From Pseudarthrobacter sp. NamB4 (GTDB taxonomy: Bacteria > Actinomycetota > Actinomycetes > Actinomycetales > Micrococcaceae), in NCBI RefSeq assembly GCF_005796185.1, contig NZ_VAHM01000003.1, forward strand, positions 62,001-126,000: 64,000 nucleotides of DNA, read 5' to 3'. A program made the translations under genes and the position numbers. The notes beneath the pieces are model-generated. The model made no database searches, was not told the DNA's origin, and saw only the letters and a list, made by a program, of their open reading frames with translations. Shown here piece after piece: positions 51,757-63,045 of this stretch (position 1 is its first letter; every line of letters starts with the position of its first letter).

Positions 51757-52764
51757 ATGACCGAAACACCAGCCGTCCGGCGCCACCAGGAACAGCAGGC
51801 TGGATCCCTGGTTACCGGCAACCATATCCTCCTGCCCGACGGCGGGCGGACGGCCGAAATACACCAGGTTGAGCTTGAGCGGGACGACTTCGGGGCGCCT
51901 GCGCTGGTCCTCGCCAGTCTTGCCGGTGGAGGGACCCTGCGCATCGCGGTGGGCACCACAGTGACAGTTGTGGACGGCATATCCGACGCCGTCACGCAGC
52001 TTCCGCCGGCTCCGGACCTTGCGCCGGCGGAGGGCCAGGAACAGCCCAAGCAGTCCGGCGCTGCCCCTGCGCCCGCTGTCGCCGCTCCCACCGTCGTCGT
52101 ACCTCCGCTGCCTCCGGTACCGCCTGCGGTTAGCGGCCCCAGCGAGGAGGACCTGGCACTGATCCCCACTCCGGCCGGAACGCCGGAATCAGTGGTGGAG
52201 GCTGCCGCCGAGGCCCACCCCGATGCCATGGGAGTGCTGCTGCTGGCGGACCGGCTGGCCAAGGGAGTCAACTTCAAGTCCGGCAGCTGCCTGAAGGACC
52301 TGAGCGACCTCGCGCACGAACTGTTCATCACGTTGAAGGACGCGGATGGGGCCCTGGCCGTCGCCGACCTCCTCAACGTCCTGCCGTTCGACGGCAACCC
52401 CGGCCGGTGGGCGTCGGTGGAGGCGTCCCTGGCGCTGTCCAGCTACATCTGCAGGCAGGGCGGCCAGGCGGAACGGGCAGCGGTGTATGAAAAGCTCATC
52501 CGCACCCCGGAAAACCAGGAAACGGACCCGTTCAAGGCCCGGATGGCGGCAAAGGTGCGGCAGCGCTCGCTGAACGAGCCAAATCTGTACGACAAGGAGA
52601 TCTTCCGCTCCATCGACAACTCCAACCACGATGCCGAACGTGAGTGGCGGCTGCTGCGGCTGGAATCCCTGCTGTTCCTGCGCGCGCACGGCGGCTCCGA
52701 AACCATCGGCACGGGCGAGCTTGAGCGCCGCATCAGCAATGAGCTTGAGGCCGTACGCGCCTGA
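51757..52764 (+). CDS. Hypothetical two-domain protein, 335 residues
   Basis: The N-terminal ~85 residues are beta-rich (VTGNHILLPDGGRTAEIHQV, GGGTLRIAVGTTVTVVDG). A Pro/Ala-rich linker (~95-140) follows. The C-terminal ~190 residues are helical (AHPDAMGVLLLADRLAKGVN, LSDLAHELFITLKDADGALA, WASVEASLALSSYICRQGGQ, WRLLRLESLLFLRAHGGSE) and TPR-like in pattern. No signal peptide or membrane helix is visible. I do not recognise the family with confidence. ATG 51757 agrees with the start of recognisable secondary structure; the frame upstream includes the terminator. Confidence 0.65.
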   Translation: MTETPAVRRHQEQQAGSLVTGNHILLPDGGRTAEIHQVELERDDFGAPALVLASLAGGGTLRIAVGTTVTVVDGISDAVTQLPPAPDLAPAEGQEQPKQSGAAPAPAVAAPTVVVPPLPPVPPAVSGPSEEDLALIPTPAGTPESVVEAAAEAHPDAMGVLLLADRLAKGVNFKSGSCLKDLSDLAHELFITLKDADGALAVADLLNVLPFDGNPGRWASVEASLALSSYICRQGGQAERAAVYEKLIRTPENQETDPFKARMAAKVRQRSLNEPNLYDKEIFRSIDNSNHDAEREWRLLRLESLLFLRAHGGSETIGTGELERRISNELEAVRA

Positions 52765-52848
52765 CCTCGCACCCCTTTTCGACGGCGTTGTTGTGCAGGG
52801 GGAAATTGCCCCTACCCGGGGCACTGACTCAGTTGTACATTCGGGGCT

Positions 52849-54938
<2,090 letters not shown>

Positions 54939-54998
54939 CGGTTGCGACGGCCAGCAGCCGGGCCGCGGCCGCGGGATCCGTTCCTCTATCCTGACCCC

Positions 54999-55748
54999 AT
55001 GCTGATTGAGATTCCGACCGCGCACGGCACCGCCGAGGCACTGGTGGCCCGTCCCTCCAGCGGCGAAGGCCCTTTCCCGGGTGTGATCCTCTACATGGAC
55101 GCCTTCGGCCTGCGGCCCCGCATCGAGGAGATGGCACAGCGGATTGCCGATTGGGGCTACGTTGTCCTGGCACCGAACCTCTTCTACCGGGAGGGGACCG
55201 CTGCAGAGCTGGCCCCAAAGGGGGACATGACCACGCCGGAGGGCAGGAAGGCCGTCGGCAGGCCCGCTTTCGCACGGATCGGCCGGCTAACGGCGGACAA
55301 GGCGCTGCCGGACATCGATACCTGGGTGGCGGCGCTCAGGAATCTCGACGGCGTGGCGCCTGGTCCCATAGGTACTGTCGGCTACTGCATGGGAGCCAGG
55401 CTGGCCATGCGCACGGCAACAGCCCACCCCGAGGTGGTGGCGGCGTGCGGGGGCTTCCACGGCGGCGGGCTGGCGACTGACGAGCCTGACAGTCCGCACC
55501 TCGGACTAGGCAACGCCAGCGCGAGGTTTGTGTTCGGCCATGCGGACCATGACCCGAGCATGGCGCCAGACGCCATAGCCAGGCTGGGTGCCGCGCTGGA
55601 GGCTGCTGGCCTGCAGGCTTCCAACGAGACCTACCGTGGAGCGCCGCACGGCTACTCAATGGCGGACACGTCCGCTTACCACGCCGACGCCACCGAGCGG
55701 CACTTCCGGGAACTGCGCGACCTGCTGGACGGTACGCTCAAGGCCTGA
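54999..55748 (+). CDS. Dienelactone hydrolase family protein
   Basis: A 249-residue alpha/beta hydrolase of the DLH family. VILYMDAFGLRPRIEEMAQR (oxyanion region), GYVVLAPNLFYREG, the nucleophile elbow GTVGYCMGARLAMRTA (Cys), and the acid and His in FGHADHDPSMAP and YRGAPHGYSMADT complete the triad. Cys as nucleophile is typical of dienelactone hydrolases; the true substrate is open. ATG 54999 is preceded by TATCCT about 8 bp upstream and has no Shine-Dalgarno, so the mRNA is probably leaderless. It converges on yhhQ with an 11 bp overlap. Confidence 0.88.
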   Translation: MLIEIPTAHGTAEALVARPSSGEGPFPGVILYMDAFGLRPRIEEMAQRIADWGYVVLAPNLFYREGTAAELAPKGDMTTPEGRKAVGRPAFARIGRLTADKALPDIDTWVAALRNLDGVAPGPIGTVGYCMGARLAMRTATAHPEVVAACGGFHGGGLATDEPDSPHLGLGNASARFVFGHADHDPSMAPDAIARLGAALEAAGLQASNETYRGAPHGYSMADTSAYHADATERHFRELRDLLDGTLKA

Positions 55749-56508
55749 TGGCGGCGCCGCTGGAGGAGCTGCCGTCGTCCTCCCCCCGCCAGGCCTGGCC
55801 GTAGCTCGGTTCCCGCTTCTTCATCCAGCCGATCGCCAGGAACGTCACCGGGACCAGGATGAACTCCACCACGGTCTTGTACAGGAAGCCCACCACGACG
55901 TAGTTCACAAAGGTCGCGAAGTCAGCGATGCCAATGACCGGGGCCGCGATGCTGCAGAAGATCAGGGTGTCCACGAATTCGCCGGCCACGGATGAACCCA
56001 TGATGCGGGCCCACAGTGACTTCTCCCCCGAGCGTGCCTTCATCCGCACCAGAATCCACGAGTTGATGGTCTGCCCCGCAAGGAAGGCCAGCAGCGACGC
56101 CAGGACGATCTGCGGCACCGGCCCGAGCGCGCCCTCGAGGGCTGACTGCTTGGCCGTTCCGAACTCGTCGTCGAAGCCGGGAAGGGCAATGATTACCCAG
56201 TAGCACAGCGAGGCAAAGACGGACAGCGCGAAGGTGGTGAAGATGGCTTTCCGGGCAACCTTGAAGCCGTAGACCTCGCTGATGACGTCGCCCAGGATGT
56301 ACGCCAACGGGAAGAGGAAGAAGCCGCCGTCCGTGACTATCGGCCCGATCACCACGCCCTTGGAGGCGCCGATGTTGGACAGGATCAGCACCACAGCCAT
56401 GATGGCGAGGAGGATCCCGAAGTACGGGGACCCGATCGAGGCAAACCGTGCCGGGCTGCCCGGGGCAGCGGTTTTGGGCAGGGCGTTGTGGCCTGGGGTT
56501 GTGGGCAT
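55738..56508 (-). CDS. yhhQ: Queuosine precursor transporter (YhhQ/QPTR family)
   Basis: A 256-residue membrane protein with about six helices. YFGILLAIMAVVLILSNIGA, SKGVVIGPIVTDGGFFLFPL, AYILGDVISEVYGFKVARKA, FLAGQTINSWILVRMKAR and MGSSVAGEFVDTLIFCSIAA are the conserved YhhQ blocks. It imports queuine or preQ0/preQ1, which Tgt (encoded 0.8 kb away) inserts into tRNA. No preQ1 riboswitch was recognised in its short leader. The ATG gives a polar ~28-residue N-terminus. Confidence 0.93.
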   Translation of the reverse strand: MPTTPGHNALPKTAAPGSPARFASIGSPYFGILLAIMAVVLILSNIGASKGVVIGPIVTDGGFFLFPLAYILGDVISEVYGFKVARKAIFTTFALSVFASLCYWVIIALPGFDDEFGTAKQSALEGALGPVPQIVLASLLAFLAGQTINSWILVRMKARSGEKSLWARIMGSSVAGEFVDTLIFCSIAAPVIGIADFATFVNYVVVGFLYKTVVEFILVPVTFLAIGWMKKREPSYGQAWRGEDDGSSSSGAAIRP

Positions 56509-56668
56509 GAAGAGTCCGTCCGTAGTGGTTCGCGCGGGCGCGGGAGTGTATCCGGGCGGCCGGCTGTATTAGCACTGTCCGCATCATTGTCCCATTGAAC
56601 GTGCCCGGGAAGAGGCACTGTTCAGGCACACAAAGCGGGCGGCCGACGCCGGATGGCAGGATGGTGCC

Positions 56669-57538
56669 ATGACTTCCGTTTCCGTTGCACCACAGTCCGC
56701 TGCTGCTCCGGCAGTTGTCCTCACCATCGCAGGTTCCGAAGCCACCGGCGGCGCAGGGGCGCAGGCGGACCTGAAGACCTTTCAGGAGCTCGGCGTCTTT
56801 GGCATCGCCAACCTCACCTGCATTGTCTCGTTCAATCCGAACGACAGCTGGAACCACCGCTTCGTCCCGGTGGACCAGCAGGTGATCGCCGACCAGCTGG
56901 AGGCCACGACTGCCGCCTACGGCCCGGCGCAGGACGGGGAGCCGCTGGACGGCCGTCCGGTGCTGGATACGGTCAAGATCGGCATGCTGGGCAGCCCCGC
57001 CACCATTGCCACCGTTGCCGGTGCGCTGGTGGGCAACAGGTTCGGGAATGTGGTGCTGGACCCGGTGCTGATCTGTAAGGGCCAGGAACCGGGCCATGCC
57101 CTGGACACCGACCAGGCACTCAAGGCGCAGATCCTGCCGCTGGCCACGTTCGTGACCCCCAACCACTTCGAGGCGGAGTCGCTGTCCGGCCTGGCCATCA
57201 CCGACGTCGAGTCTCTCAAGGCCGCCGCCGTCCGCATCCACGAACTCAGCGGCGCTGCTGTCCTCGCCAAGGGCGGGGTACGGCTGGAAGGCCCGGACGC
57301 CGTCGACGTCTTTTACGACGGCGAAACCCTGGAGGTCCTCAGGGCGCCCAAGGTGGGCGAGGTGGCTGTTTCCGGTGCGGGCTGCTCGCTGGCTGCTGCC
57401 GTGACTGCAGAGCTCGCCAAGGGTGCTTCACCACTGGAGGCTGCCCGCGCTGCCAAGGCCTTCGTCACGGCGGGCATCCGCAACCGGGTGGCGTCGGGCG
57501 CCCCCTTCGATGCCCTGTGGCAGGGCGGCGCCCGCTAA
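56669..57538 (+). CDS. PfkB-type pyridoxal / hydroxymethylpyrimidine kinase-like enzyme
   Basis: A 289-residue ribokinase-fold kinase. AVVLTIAGSEATGGAGAQAD is the ThiD/PdxK N-terminus, DTVKIGMLGSPATIATVAGA and DPVLICKGQEPG follow, and the catalytic Asp-type loop is VAVSGAGCSLAAAVTAELAK. Residues GSEATGGAGAQADLK resemble the pyridoxine kinase/HMP-P kinase group; the GSGC catalytic motif appears here as GAGC. It phosphorylates a B6 vitamer or a thiamine precursor; choosing between them is not possible from the sequence. Confidence 0.87.
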   Translation: MTSVSVAPQSAAAPAVVLTIAGSEATGGAGAQADLKTFQELGVFGIANLTCIVSFNPNDSWNHRFVPVDQQVIADQLEATTAAYGPAQDGEPLDGRPVLDTVKIGMLGSPATIATVAGALVGNRFGNVVLDPVLICKGQEPGHALDTDQALKAQILPLATFVTPNHFEAESLSGLAITDVESLKAAAVRIHELSGAAVLAKGGVRLEGPDAVDVFYDGETLEVLRAPKVGEVAVSGAGCSLAAAVTAELAKGASPLEAARAAKAFVTAGIRNRVASGAPFDALWQGGAR

Positions 57539-57554
57539 CCCGCCACCCAACCCC

Positions 57555-57649
57555 GGACGCTCTCTCACTTAATGCGCGTTTTTCCGGAACCCTCTTGCAC
57601 CCGGCGCAAGAGGGTTTCGTATTTTCCCGCATTAGCTGATAGAGCGTCT
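57555..57649. repeat. Palindromic intergenic repeat, copy 2
   Basis: About 95 bp. It starts GGACGCTCTCTCACTTAATG and ends GCATTAGCTGATAGAGCGTC, with an inner stem ACCCTCTTGC / GCAAGAGGGT. It matches copy 1 (38735-38827) in both arms and layout. It lies in the gap between the kinase and serpin genes. Confidence 0.8.
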
Positions 57650-57689
57650 GAGGAGGAGGACGACGGCGGGCTGGTCCCGGGACGTTCAT

Positions 57690-58988
57690 TCACCTGGGGT
57701 CGGCCACAGTTCCCATGAACAGCGGCAGCCCAGTTTCAGCGTGGACGATCTGGTAGTGGAACGGCCGGTCGAACTCGATGGTCCGGTCGGGTTCCGGCGG
57801 AGCGCTGGTTGCCATTCCATTGATCTGGGTTACTGCGGCCGCAATGGTGCCCTTTTCGGCCACCGTGATGTTCGCAGCCTGGGCGGCCTGGGTGATCTTC
57901 ATCTGCGGCTGGATATTATCGAAGTCCTCTGTAGTGCGGAGCATCTGCTCCAGGCCCAGCGCCTCAAAAACCTTCCGGAGGTCAAAACTGGACCTGTGGT
58001 CCCAGCGGGGCAGTTGTATCTGCACTGATTCGGGCTCGGAACTGTCAAATATGTCTGCGATCTCCGTTAGTTTTTCGGCGTCGAAGACCGCAGGGGCGGG
58101 AGTGTCAGCAGGAGCGGCCGTGTCCCCGGGCAGGACCAGCCGCATCACGAAGCCGTCGGCGTAGGGAAGATCCACACCCTGCCAGCCGGTGCCTTCCGCA
58201 TATTTCATTTTGAATTCGTTGTGCATGGCCGGCACAGCGACTTCCTCACCCCCGGCCGTTGTGAAGGGCAGGTCAGAGGTGGCGTTCGGATCGAACGGTG
58301 TGCCCCAGGCGGAGGCGAAGTACAAAGAGTTGAGCAGGCTGACGGTATTGTCGCGGTCGTACTGCGCCGGGGCTTCCTTGATCCGGCCCCCGGTGTTCCT
58401 GTTAACCCAGGCATCAATGGCCGGTTTCGTTACACCCTCGTCACTGAATTCCACGGGATATACGCCGGTTCCATAGTGCCGGGCCAGCGTGTCCAGGAAG
58501 GGTTGCCCGGTTGGCACGTCTTTGTCGACGAACAGTCCTTTGGCCGAGTGCATGACCGGTTTCCGCGGCGGGTTATCCTCATCCGCCGCGCCGGGGTCGC
58601 CGTCGAACTTTTCGAGGGTTCGGAGGACCGAGTTCATGGCCTCATCGCGCTTCTGTGCGGGGAATTGCAGGATGTTGTCCATCTCGGCCGCGGTCCCACC
58701 GGTGGCCCCCGCACGGAGCATGGCGAGGGCAATCAGGAGGCTCCCGGGTGAGGACACCACGTTCCCGTTGCCGCCGTCGCCGCCGTCAGCCAGCAGCGCT
58801 TCGCCAAGGAGGAGCGCGGAAGCCCGGAAGGAGCGCAGTTCAGCGGCGTAGTCCGCGCGGCTAACCGAGACGCGCTCGACGCCGTCGGCCGTGAGGAGTT
58901 CCGGCGGCGCCGGCGGCGGGGCTGGCGCCGCACATCCTGCCAGTTCCATCAGGGCACCCGACGCAATCATCCGCTGAAAACGAAACAC
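57690..58988 (-). CDS. Serpin lipoprotein (inhibitory type)
   Basis: A 432-residue serine protease inhibitor. A lipobox LAGC (Cys19) predicts a lipoprotein on the outer membrane face. The serpin body is clear: VVSSPGSLLIALAMLRAGAT, HSAKGLFVDKDVPTGQPFLD, VSLLNSLYFASAWGTPFDPN, and near the end FDRPFHYQIVHAETGLPLFM. The reactive-loop hinge EKGTIAAAVT (residues 378-387) has the small residues needed for loop insertion, so it should be inhibitory by suicide trapping. P1 would be around Met392-Thr394 (Thr-Ser scissile bond by counting). Serpins are rare in this bacterial group. Flanked by two intergenic repeats. Confidence 0.92.
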   Translation of the reverse strand: MFRFQRMIASGALMELAGCAAPAPPPAPPELLTADGVERVSVSRADYAAELRSFRASALLLGEALLADGGDGGNGNVVSSPGSLLIALAMLRAGATGGTAAEMDNILQFPAQKRDEAMNSVLRTLEKFDGDPGAADEDNPPRKPVMHSAKGLFVDKDVPTGQPFLDTLARHYGTGVYPVEFSDEGVTKPAIDAWVNRNTGGRIKEAPAQYDRDNTVSLLNSLYFASAWGTPFDPNATSDLPFTTAGGEEVAVPAMHNEFKMKYAEGTGWQGVDLPYADGFVMRLVLPGDTAAPADTPAPAVFDAEKLTEIADIFDSSEPESVQIQLPRWDHRSSFDLRKVFEALGLEQMLRTTEDFDNIQPQMKITQAAQAANITVAEKGTIAAAVTQINGMATSAPPEPDRTIEFDRPFHYQIVHAETGLPLFMGTVADPR

Positions 58989-59122
58989 CTCTGTTGCCTC
59001 CCCCGGCGTGCCAAGGCGGGAATCCGCCTCCTTCCAGTGAAACAGCGACGGCGGCGCGGGGCGATGACCGCAGGGTCACGCTTTGCACTCGATTCAGTCT
59101 CGCGCCCGCGGGACGCCGCGTC

Positions 59123-59227
59123 GGACCCTCTCTCACTTAACGCAGAAAAACCCGGATCGCTCTAGCACTGTCCTGAAGAGAGTGATAAAGCGTTCCGGTA
59201 TTTCCGGCAGGAGCTGATAGAGCGTCC
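59123..59227. repeat. Palindromic intergenic repeat, copy 3
   Basis: About 105 bp. It starts GGACCCTCTCTCACTTAACG and ends GAGCTGATAGAGCGTCC, with a weaker inner stem. The arms match copies 1 (38735-38827) and 2 (57555-57649). It lies between the serpin and MFS genes. Confidence 0.8.
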
Positions 59228-59302
59228 TGGCGTGGTGGGCGGACGACGGCGGGCGGGCACCTGCCGTCGCCATCTGTCCTGCCGCAGGTCCGCCTCCGGC
59301 GT

Positions 59303-60709
59303 CTACACGCTGAGGAGGTCTTTGTCCTTATCGTCGTCCTTGCGGGCCTGGACCCAGGCGTTGCCCTGCTCGTGGTCCAGGTGCGTGGCCTTCTTGTTCT
59401 TCAGGGCGAAGATGTACACCAGCAGTGAGAGGGCGATGGCCGCGGTCACGTAGGTGAAGAACAGGTCAACCTGGCCTGCCTTCTGCAGCGCCGCTCCGAT
59501 CAGTGGAACCGTTCCGCCGAAGAGCGAGTTCGCGATCGCATAGCCCAGTCCCACGCCAAGGGCGCGGATTGAGGCCGGGAACAGTTCAGCCTTCACCAAG
59601 GCGTTAATGGAGGTGTAACCGCCCACGATCAACAGGCCGCCCATCATCAGCAGGAAAGCCGTGAACGGGTCCTTGGTGCCGGACAGCGTCGAGAGCAGCG
59701 GCCACGTGAAGAGCACACCGGTAATGCCGAACCAGAGGAGGAGCGGCTTGCGGCCGATCTTGTCCGAAATCAGGCCATAGACGGGCTGCAGCAGCATGAA
59801 GATGAACAGCGCCCAGAAGTTGATGACGGAGGTGTCTGTCTTGGCGATGCCTGACGTATCGTTCATGAATTTCAGGATGAAGTTGGTGTACGTGTAAAAG
59901 GCAACCGTCCCGCCCAGGGTAACGCCGATGCAGATCAGCAGCGGCTTCCAGTGCCGGGTGAACAGCAGCTTCAAGGTGCCGGGCTGGGCCTCGCCGGCAA
60001 CGTGGACATGGGCAGCGCGGATCTGGTCCGCGGACACAGTTTCCTCCATCGAACGGCGGAGCCAGAGCACCACCAGGGCAGCAGCGCCGCCCAACGCGAA
60101 CGGGATACGCCAGCCCCATTCCGTCAGCGCATCGTTGCCCAGGGTGTTTTGCAGGATCACCAGGACCAGCAGGGCAAGCATCTGGCCGCCGATCAGCGTC
60201 ACGTACTGGAAGCTGGAGAAGAAGCCGCGGCGCCGGGACGTTGCGGCCTCGGACATGTAGGTGGCGCTGGTGCCGTACTCGCCACCCACGGAGAAGCCCT
60301 GCAGCAGACGCACCAGGACCAGCAGGATCAATGCCCAAACGCCGATGACGTCCTGCGTGGGCAGCACCGCGATGGCGAAGGAGCCGGCTGACATCAGCGT
60401 CACGCTGAGGGTCAGGGCGGCCTTCCGGCCGTTCCTGTCGGCGTAGCGGCCGAAGAACCAGGCGCCGATGGGCCGCATCAGGAATGACGTCGAGAACACC
60501 GCCATTGCTTCCAGGCCGGCCTGGAGGTCGTCCTTGGAGTTGAAGAAGTGGGACTGAAAGTAGGCGGCGAAGACGGTGTAGACGTAGAGGTCATACCACT
60601 CCACGAGGTTGCCGGCTGAACCCTTGAGGATATTGCCGACGGCCCTGCGGGTCTGCGCGGCCTCAGACTGGGCTGCCCCATGCGGCGGCGCTGCTTTTTG
60701 GGTGCTCAT
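59303..60709 (-). CDS. MHS-family MFS permease (organic acid/H+ symporter-like)
   Basis: A 468-residue twelve-helix transporter. The family signature is GNLVEWYDLYVYTVFAAYFQ in the first helix, RPIGAWFFGRYADRNGRKAA (loop 2-3), LLQGFSVGGEYGTSATYMSE and DKIGRKPLLLWFGI (loop 8-9). This is the metabolite:H+ symporter branch that includes KgtP and ProP. It probably imports a di- or tricarboxylate. It is divergent from the response-regulator gene, with a two-component system and binding protein alongside, so regulation by that system is likely. The C-terminal tail is very charged (DDDKDKDLLSV). Confidence 0.9.
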   Translation of the reverse strand: MSTQKAAPPHGAAQSEAAQTRRAVGNILKGSAGNLVEWYDLYVYTVFAAYFQSHFFNSKDDLQAGLEAMAVFSTSFLMRPIGAWFFGRYADRNGRKAALTLSVTLMSAGSFAIAVLPTQDVIGVWALILLVLVRLLQGFSVGGEYGTSATYMSEAATSRRRGFFSSFQYVTLIGGQMLALLVLVILQNTLGNDALTEWGWRIPFALGGAAALVVLWLRRSMEETVSADQIRAAHVHVAGEAQPGTLKLLFTRHWKPLLICIGVTLGGTVAFYTYTNFILKFMNDTSGIAKTDTSVINFWALFIFMLLQPVYGLISDKIGRKPLLLWFGITGVLFTWPLLSTLSGTKDPFTAFLLMMGGLLIVGGYTSINALVKAELFPASIRALGVGLGYAIANSLFGGTVPLIGAALQKAGQVDLFFTYVTAAIALSLLVYIFALKNKKATHLDHEQGNAWVQARKDDDKDKDLLSV

Positions 60710-60928
60710 CAGTGAACCTTCCTAGATGTGATGGGTCTCCCGAAAGCGCGGAGGACCCCCACAAAGCTATGGGTGATGCAGGGCACAGCCAACGTGGAGA
60801 CGTATTTCCTAACACTTCCTTAGGATTAGGACCGGTTTCCGGGCGCGGGCGGCAGGAAACCCCGCCAGAAGGTAGTCTCCAGAAGCGGGGGACGCTCATC
60901 CCAGGCTTCAACGACAGGAACAGTGGCA

Positions 60929-61597
60929 ATGGAAGTGCTCATCGTCGAGGACGACGACGCCATGGCAGGTGCGCTGGCAGCGGGCGTCGCGGCGGCGGGC
61001 CACAAGGCGACGAGGGTTTCCCGCGGGGCCGACGCGCTGCTGGCCCACCGTAACTTTGAGGTGATCCTCCTGGACCTGGGCCTGCCGGACATGGACGGGC
61101 TGGACGTACTGCGGAAGCTCCGCCAAGTGACCGACTGTCCCATTCTCATCCTGACCGCCCGCGACGACGAACGCAGCGTGGTGCTGGGACTGCGCTCGGG
61201 CGCGGACGACTACCTGGTCAAACCCGTCAAGCTGGTGGAGCTGCTGGCCCGCATCGAGGCTGTCACCCGGCGGGCAGCCAGGTCCCGGGGCAGCAGGCAA
61301 CGCCGCGTTGTGCTGGGTCCGCTGGAAGTGGACCTGGAGCGACGGCTGGCCGTTCTCGGCGCCGAGGCCGTTCCTCTGACGGCCACGGAGTTCGACCTGC
61401 TCGCGCTCCTGGCCACCCATGCAGGATCGGTGGTGACCCGCGAACAGATCCTTGACGCGCTGTGGGGCGATGCCTTCATTGCCTCCTCACGGTCCCTCGA
61501 TGTGCACCTCACGGGCCTCCGGGCAAAACTCGGACTGCCGGGCTTTATCATCAACGTGCGCGGTGTGGGCTACCGCGTTGAGGCGGGTTCAGGGTGA
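60929..61597 (+). CDS. OmpR/PhoB-type response regulator
   Basis: A 222-residue regulator. The receiver begins MEVLIVEDDDAM; the phospho-acceptor is Asp49 in VILLDLGLPDMDG, with Thr in LILTARDDE and Lys in YLVKPVKLVELLAR. The C-terminal winged helix follows (LTATEFDLLALLATHAGSVV, REQILDALWGDAF, VHLTGLRAKLG, INVRGVGYRVE). ATG 60929 with AGGAA upstream is preferred over GTG 60923. The stop overlaps the kinase start (GTGA). Neighbouring permease and TAXI-type binding protein suggest control of organic-acid uptake, as TctD does. Confidence 0.93.
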   Translation: MEVLIVEDDDAMAGALAAGVAAAGHKATRVSRGADALLAHRNFEVILLDLGLPDMDGLDVLRKLRQVTDCPILILTARDDERSVVLGLRSGADDYLVKPVKLVELLARIEAVTRRAARSRGSRQRRVVLGPLEVDLERRLAVLGAEAVPLTATEFDLLALLATHAGSVVTREQILDALWGDAFIASSRSLDVHLTGLRAKLGLPGFIINVRGVGYRVEAGSG

Positions 61598-63045
61598 GAC
61601 TCCGTGTCCTCGGAGTGCTGAGCGTCCTGTCCCTGCTCCTTGTGCTTGTGGCGTCCAACGCCATCCTTGCCTCGGCCGGCAGGGAACTTACCCAGGAACT
61701 CCAGATCAACCGGGCGGCCGCGCTCAACCGGTTCGCCCAGGTAGCCTTCGACGCGGGGGCCGAAGGCGGGGATTCCACACAGCTGCAGGCGGAAATGGAC
61801 AGGTACTCCGAGCTTTATGGTGAAGGAGTCCTGATCCGGCTGCAGCAGGGCACCCTGCGATCCGGCGGACTGGACGAGGACCGTGCGGAAGTCAGGGATG
61901 CCCTTGCGAGATCCACGCTGAACCTCAGCGGCACCACCCTGTCCCCAGTACAACCCTTCGGCAGCGGCACACAGGTCATGTCCCGCTCTTTCGGAAGCGC
62001 CAGCCAGGTGCTCGGCGCAGCCGTCCTGGAAGTCAACCCCGACGCGGCCCGGCAGAAACTGCGCGAGCGCTGGCTCGCCGTCGGCCTGGCCGCCGCGGTG
62101 ATGGCAGCGATGTTGCTGGCCATTGCCTCCAGGGTTACCCGCTGGGTGCTCCGCCCTGTCCACCGGCTTAATGCAGCTGTGGCCGAGCTTGGGACGACGG
62201 GCCGGAGCAGCCGGCTACCGGAGGAAGGACCGCCCGAGCTCCGGGAATTGAGCCGGTCCTTCACCGCCATGGCACAAAGCGTCAGCCACAGCATGGAGTC
62301 CCAACGCCAGCTCATTGCCGATACTTCCCACGAACTGCGAAACCCGGTGGGCGCCTTGCGGCTGCGGATTGACCTGCTGGAGCTGGAACTGAAGGCGTCC
62401 GGCCAAGGGGCTGCCGCCGCGGCCGTTGTCACCGAACTGGAACGGGTGGAAGGGATTCTGGACAGCGTACTCAAGCTCGCAGCGGCCGAACACCGGGCCT
62501 TCGAGGACTCCGTGGCCGCGCCCCTTCCCGGCATGGGCACGACAGGCCGGTCCGGCCGGGCCGCACCCATCGATCCTTTCCCGGTCCTGCAAGAGGAAAC
62601 GGAGCGGGCAGGGCCGGCAGCACGCCTCGCCGGCGCCACCGTCATTCTCGGCAGTCCCCTGGAGCGCCCGGCGCTGATCGCCTGCAACCGTGACGACCTG
62701 TCGCACATGGTCGGGGAACTGCTGGGCAACGCGGTCAAGTACGCCGGCGCTGCCCACATCTCGGTGCGCGTGCTCATGAATGCCGCAGCAGTGGTGATAG
62801 AGGTTTCAGACGACGGTCCAGGGCTTTCGGCGGAAGAAACGGCTGCTGCGCGGCAGCGTTTCTGGCGTTCCCCGCGACACCGGGACCTGAGCGGCAACGG
62901 CCTGGGCATGACGATCGTGGACAAGCTGGCGGCAGCCAATGGAGGCCGTTTGGTGCTGGCCTCCGCACAACCATACGGCCTGGCTGCCCGCCTGGAGTTC
63001 CCGCAGACGGCGGACGTGGACAGGCAGGCGGCTCCCCATGGCTGA
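61594..63045 (+). CDS. Sensor histidine kinase
   Basis: A 483-residue membrane kinase. Helix 1 is VLGVLSVLSLLLVLVASNAI, then an extracytoplasmic sensor of ~140 residues, then helix 2 WLAVGLAAAVMAAMLLAIAS, a HAMP segment, and the H-box DTSHELRNPVGALRLRIDLL with His246. ATP-binding boxes: ELLGNAVKYA (N), DDGPGLS (G1) and GNGLGMTIVDKLAAANGG (G2). It phosphorylates the response regulator encoded just before it (4 bp overlap). Its GTG start is therefore the coupled one. The sensor ligand is unknown; carboxylates are suggested by the neighbours. Confidence 0.93.
   Translation: MRLRVLGVLSVLSLLLVLVASNAILASAGRELTQELQINRAAALNRFAQVAFDAGAEGGDSTQLQAEMDRYSELYGEGVLIRLQQGTLRSGGLDEDRAEVRDALARSTLNLSGTTLSPVQPFGSGTQVMSRSFGSASQVLGAAVLEVNPDAARQKLRERWLAVGLAAAVMAAMLLAIASRVTRWVLRPVHRLNAAVAELGTTGRSSRLPEEGPPELRELSRSFTAMAQSVSHSMESQRQLIADTSHELRNPVGALRLRIDLLELELKASGQGAAAAAVVTELERVEGILDSVLKLAAAEHRAFEDSVAAPLPGMGTTGRSGRAAPIDPFPVLQEETERAGPAARLAGATVILGSPLERPALIACNRDDLSHMVGELLGNAVKYAGAAHISVRVLMNAAAVVIEVSDDGPGLSAEETAAARQRFWRSPRHRDLSGNGLGMTIVDKLAAANGGRLVLASAQPYGLAARLEFPQTADVDRQAAPHG

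Noticed and set aside
56509..56668. preQ1 riboswitch upstream of yhhQ
   Set aside because: No class I or II preQ1 aptamer motif could be seen in the leader.
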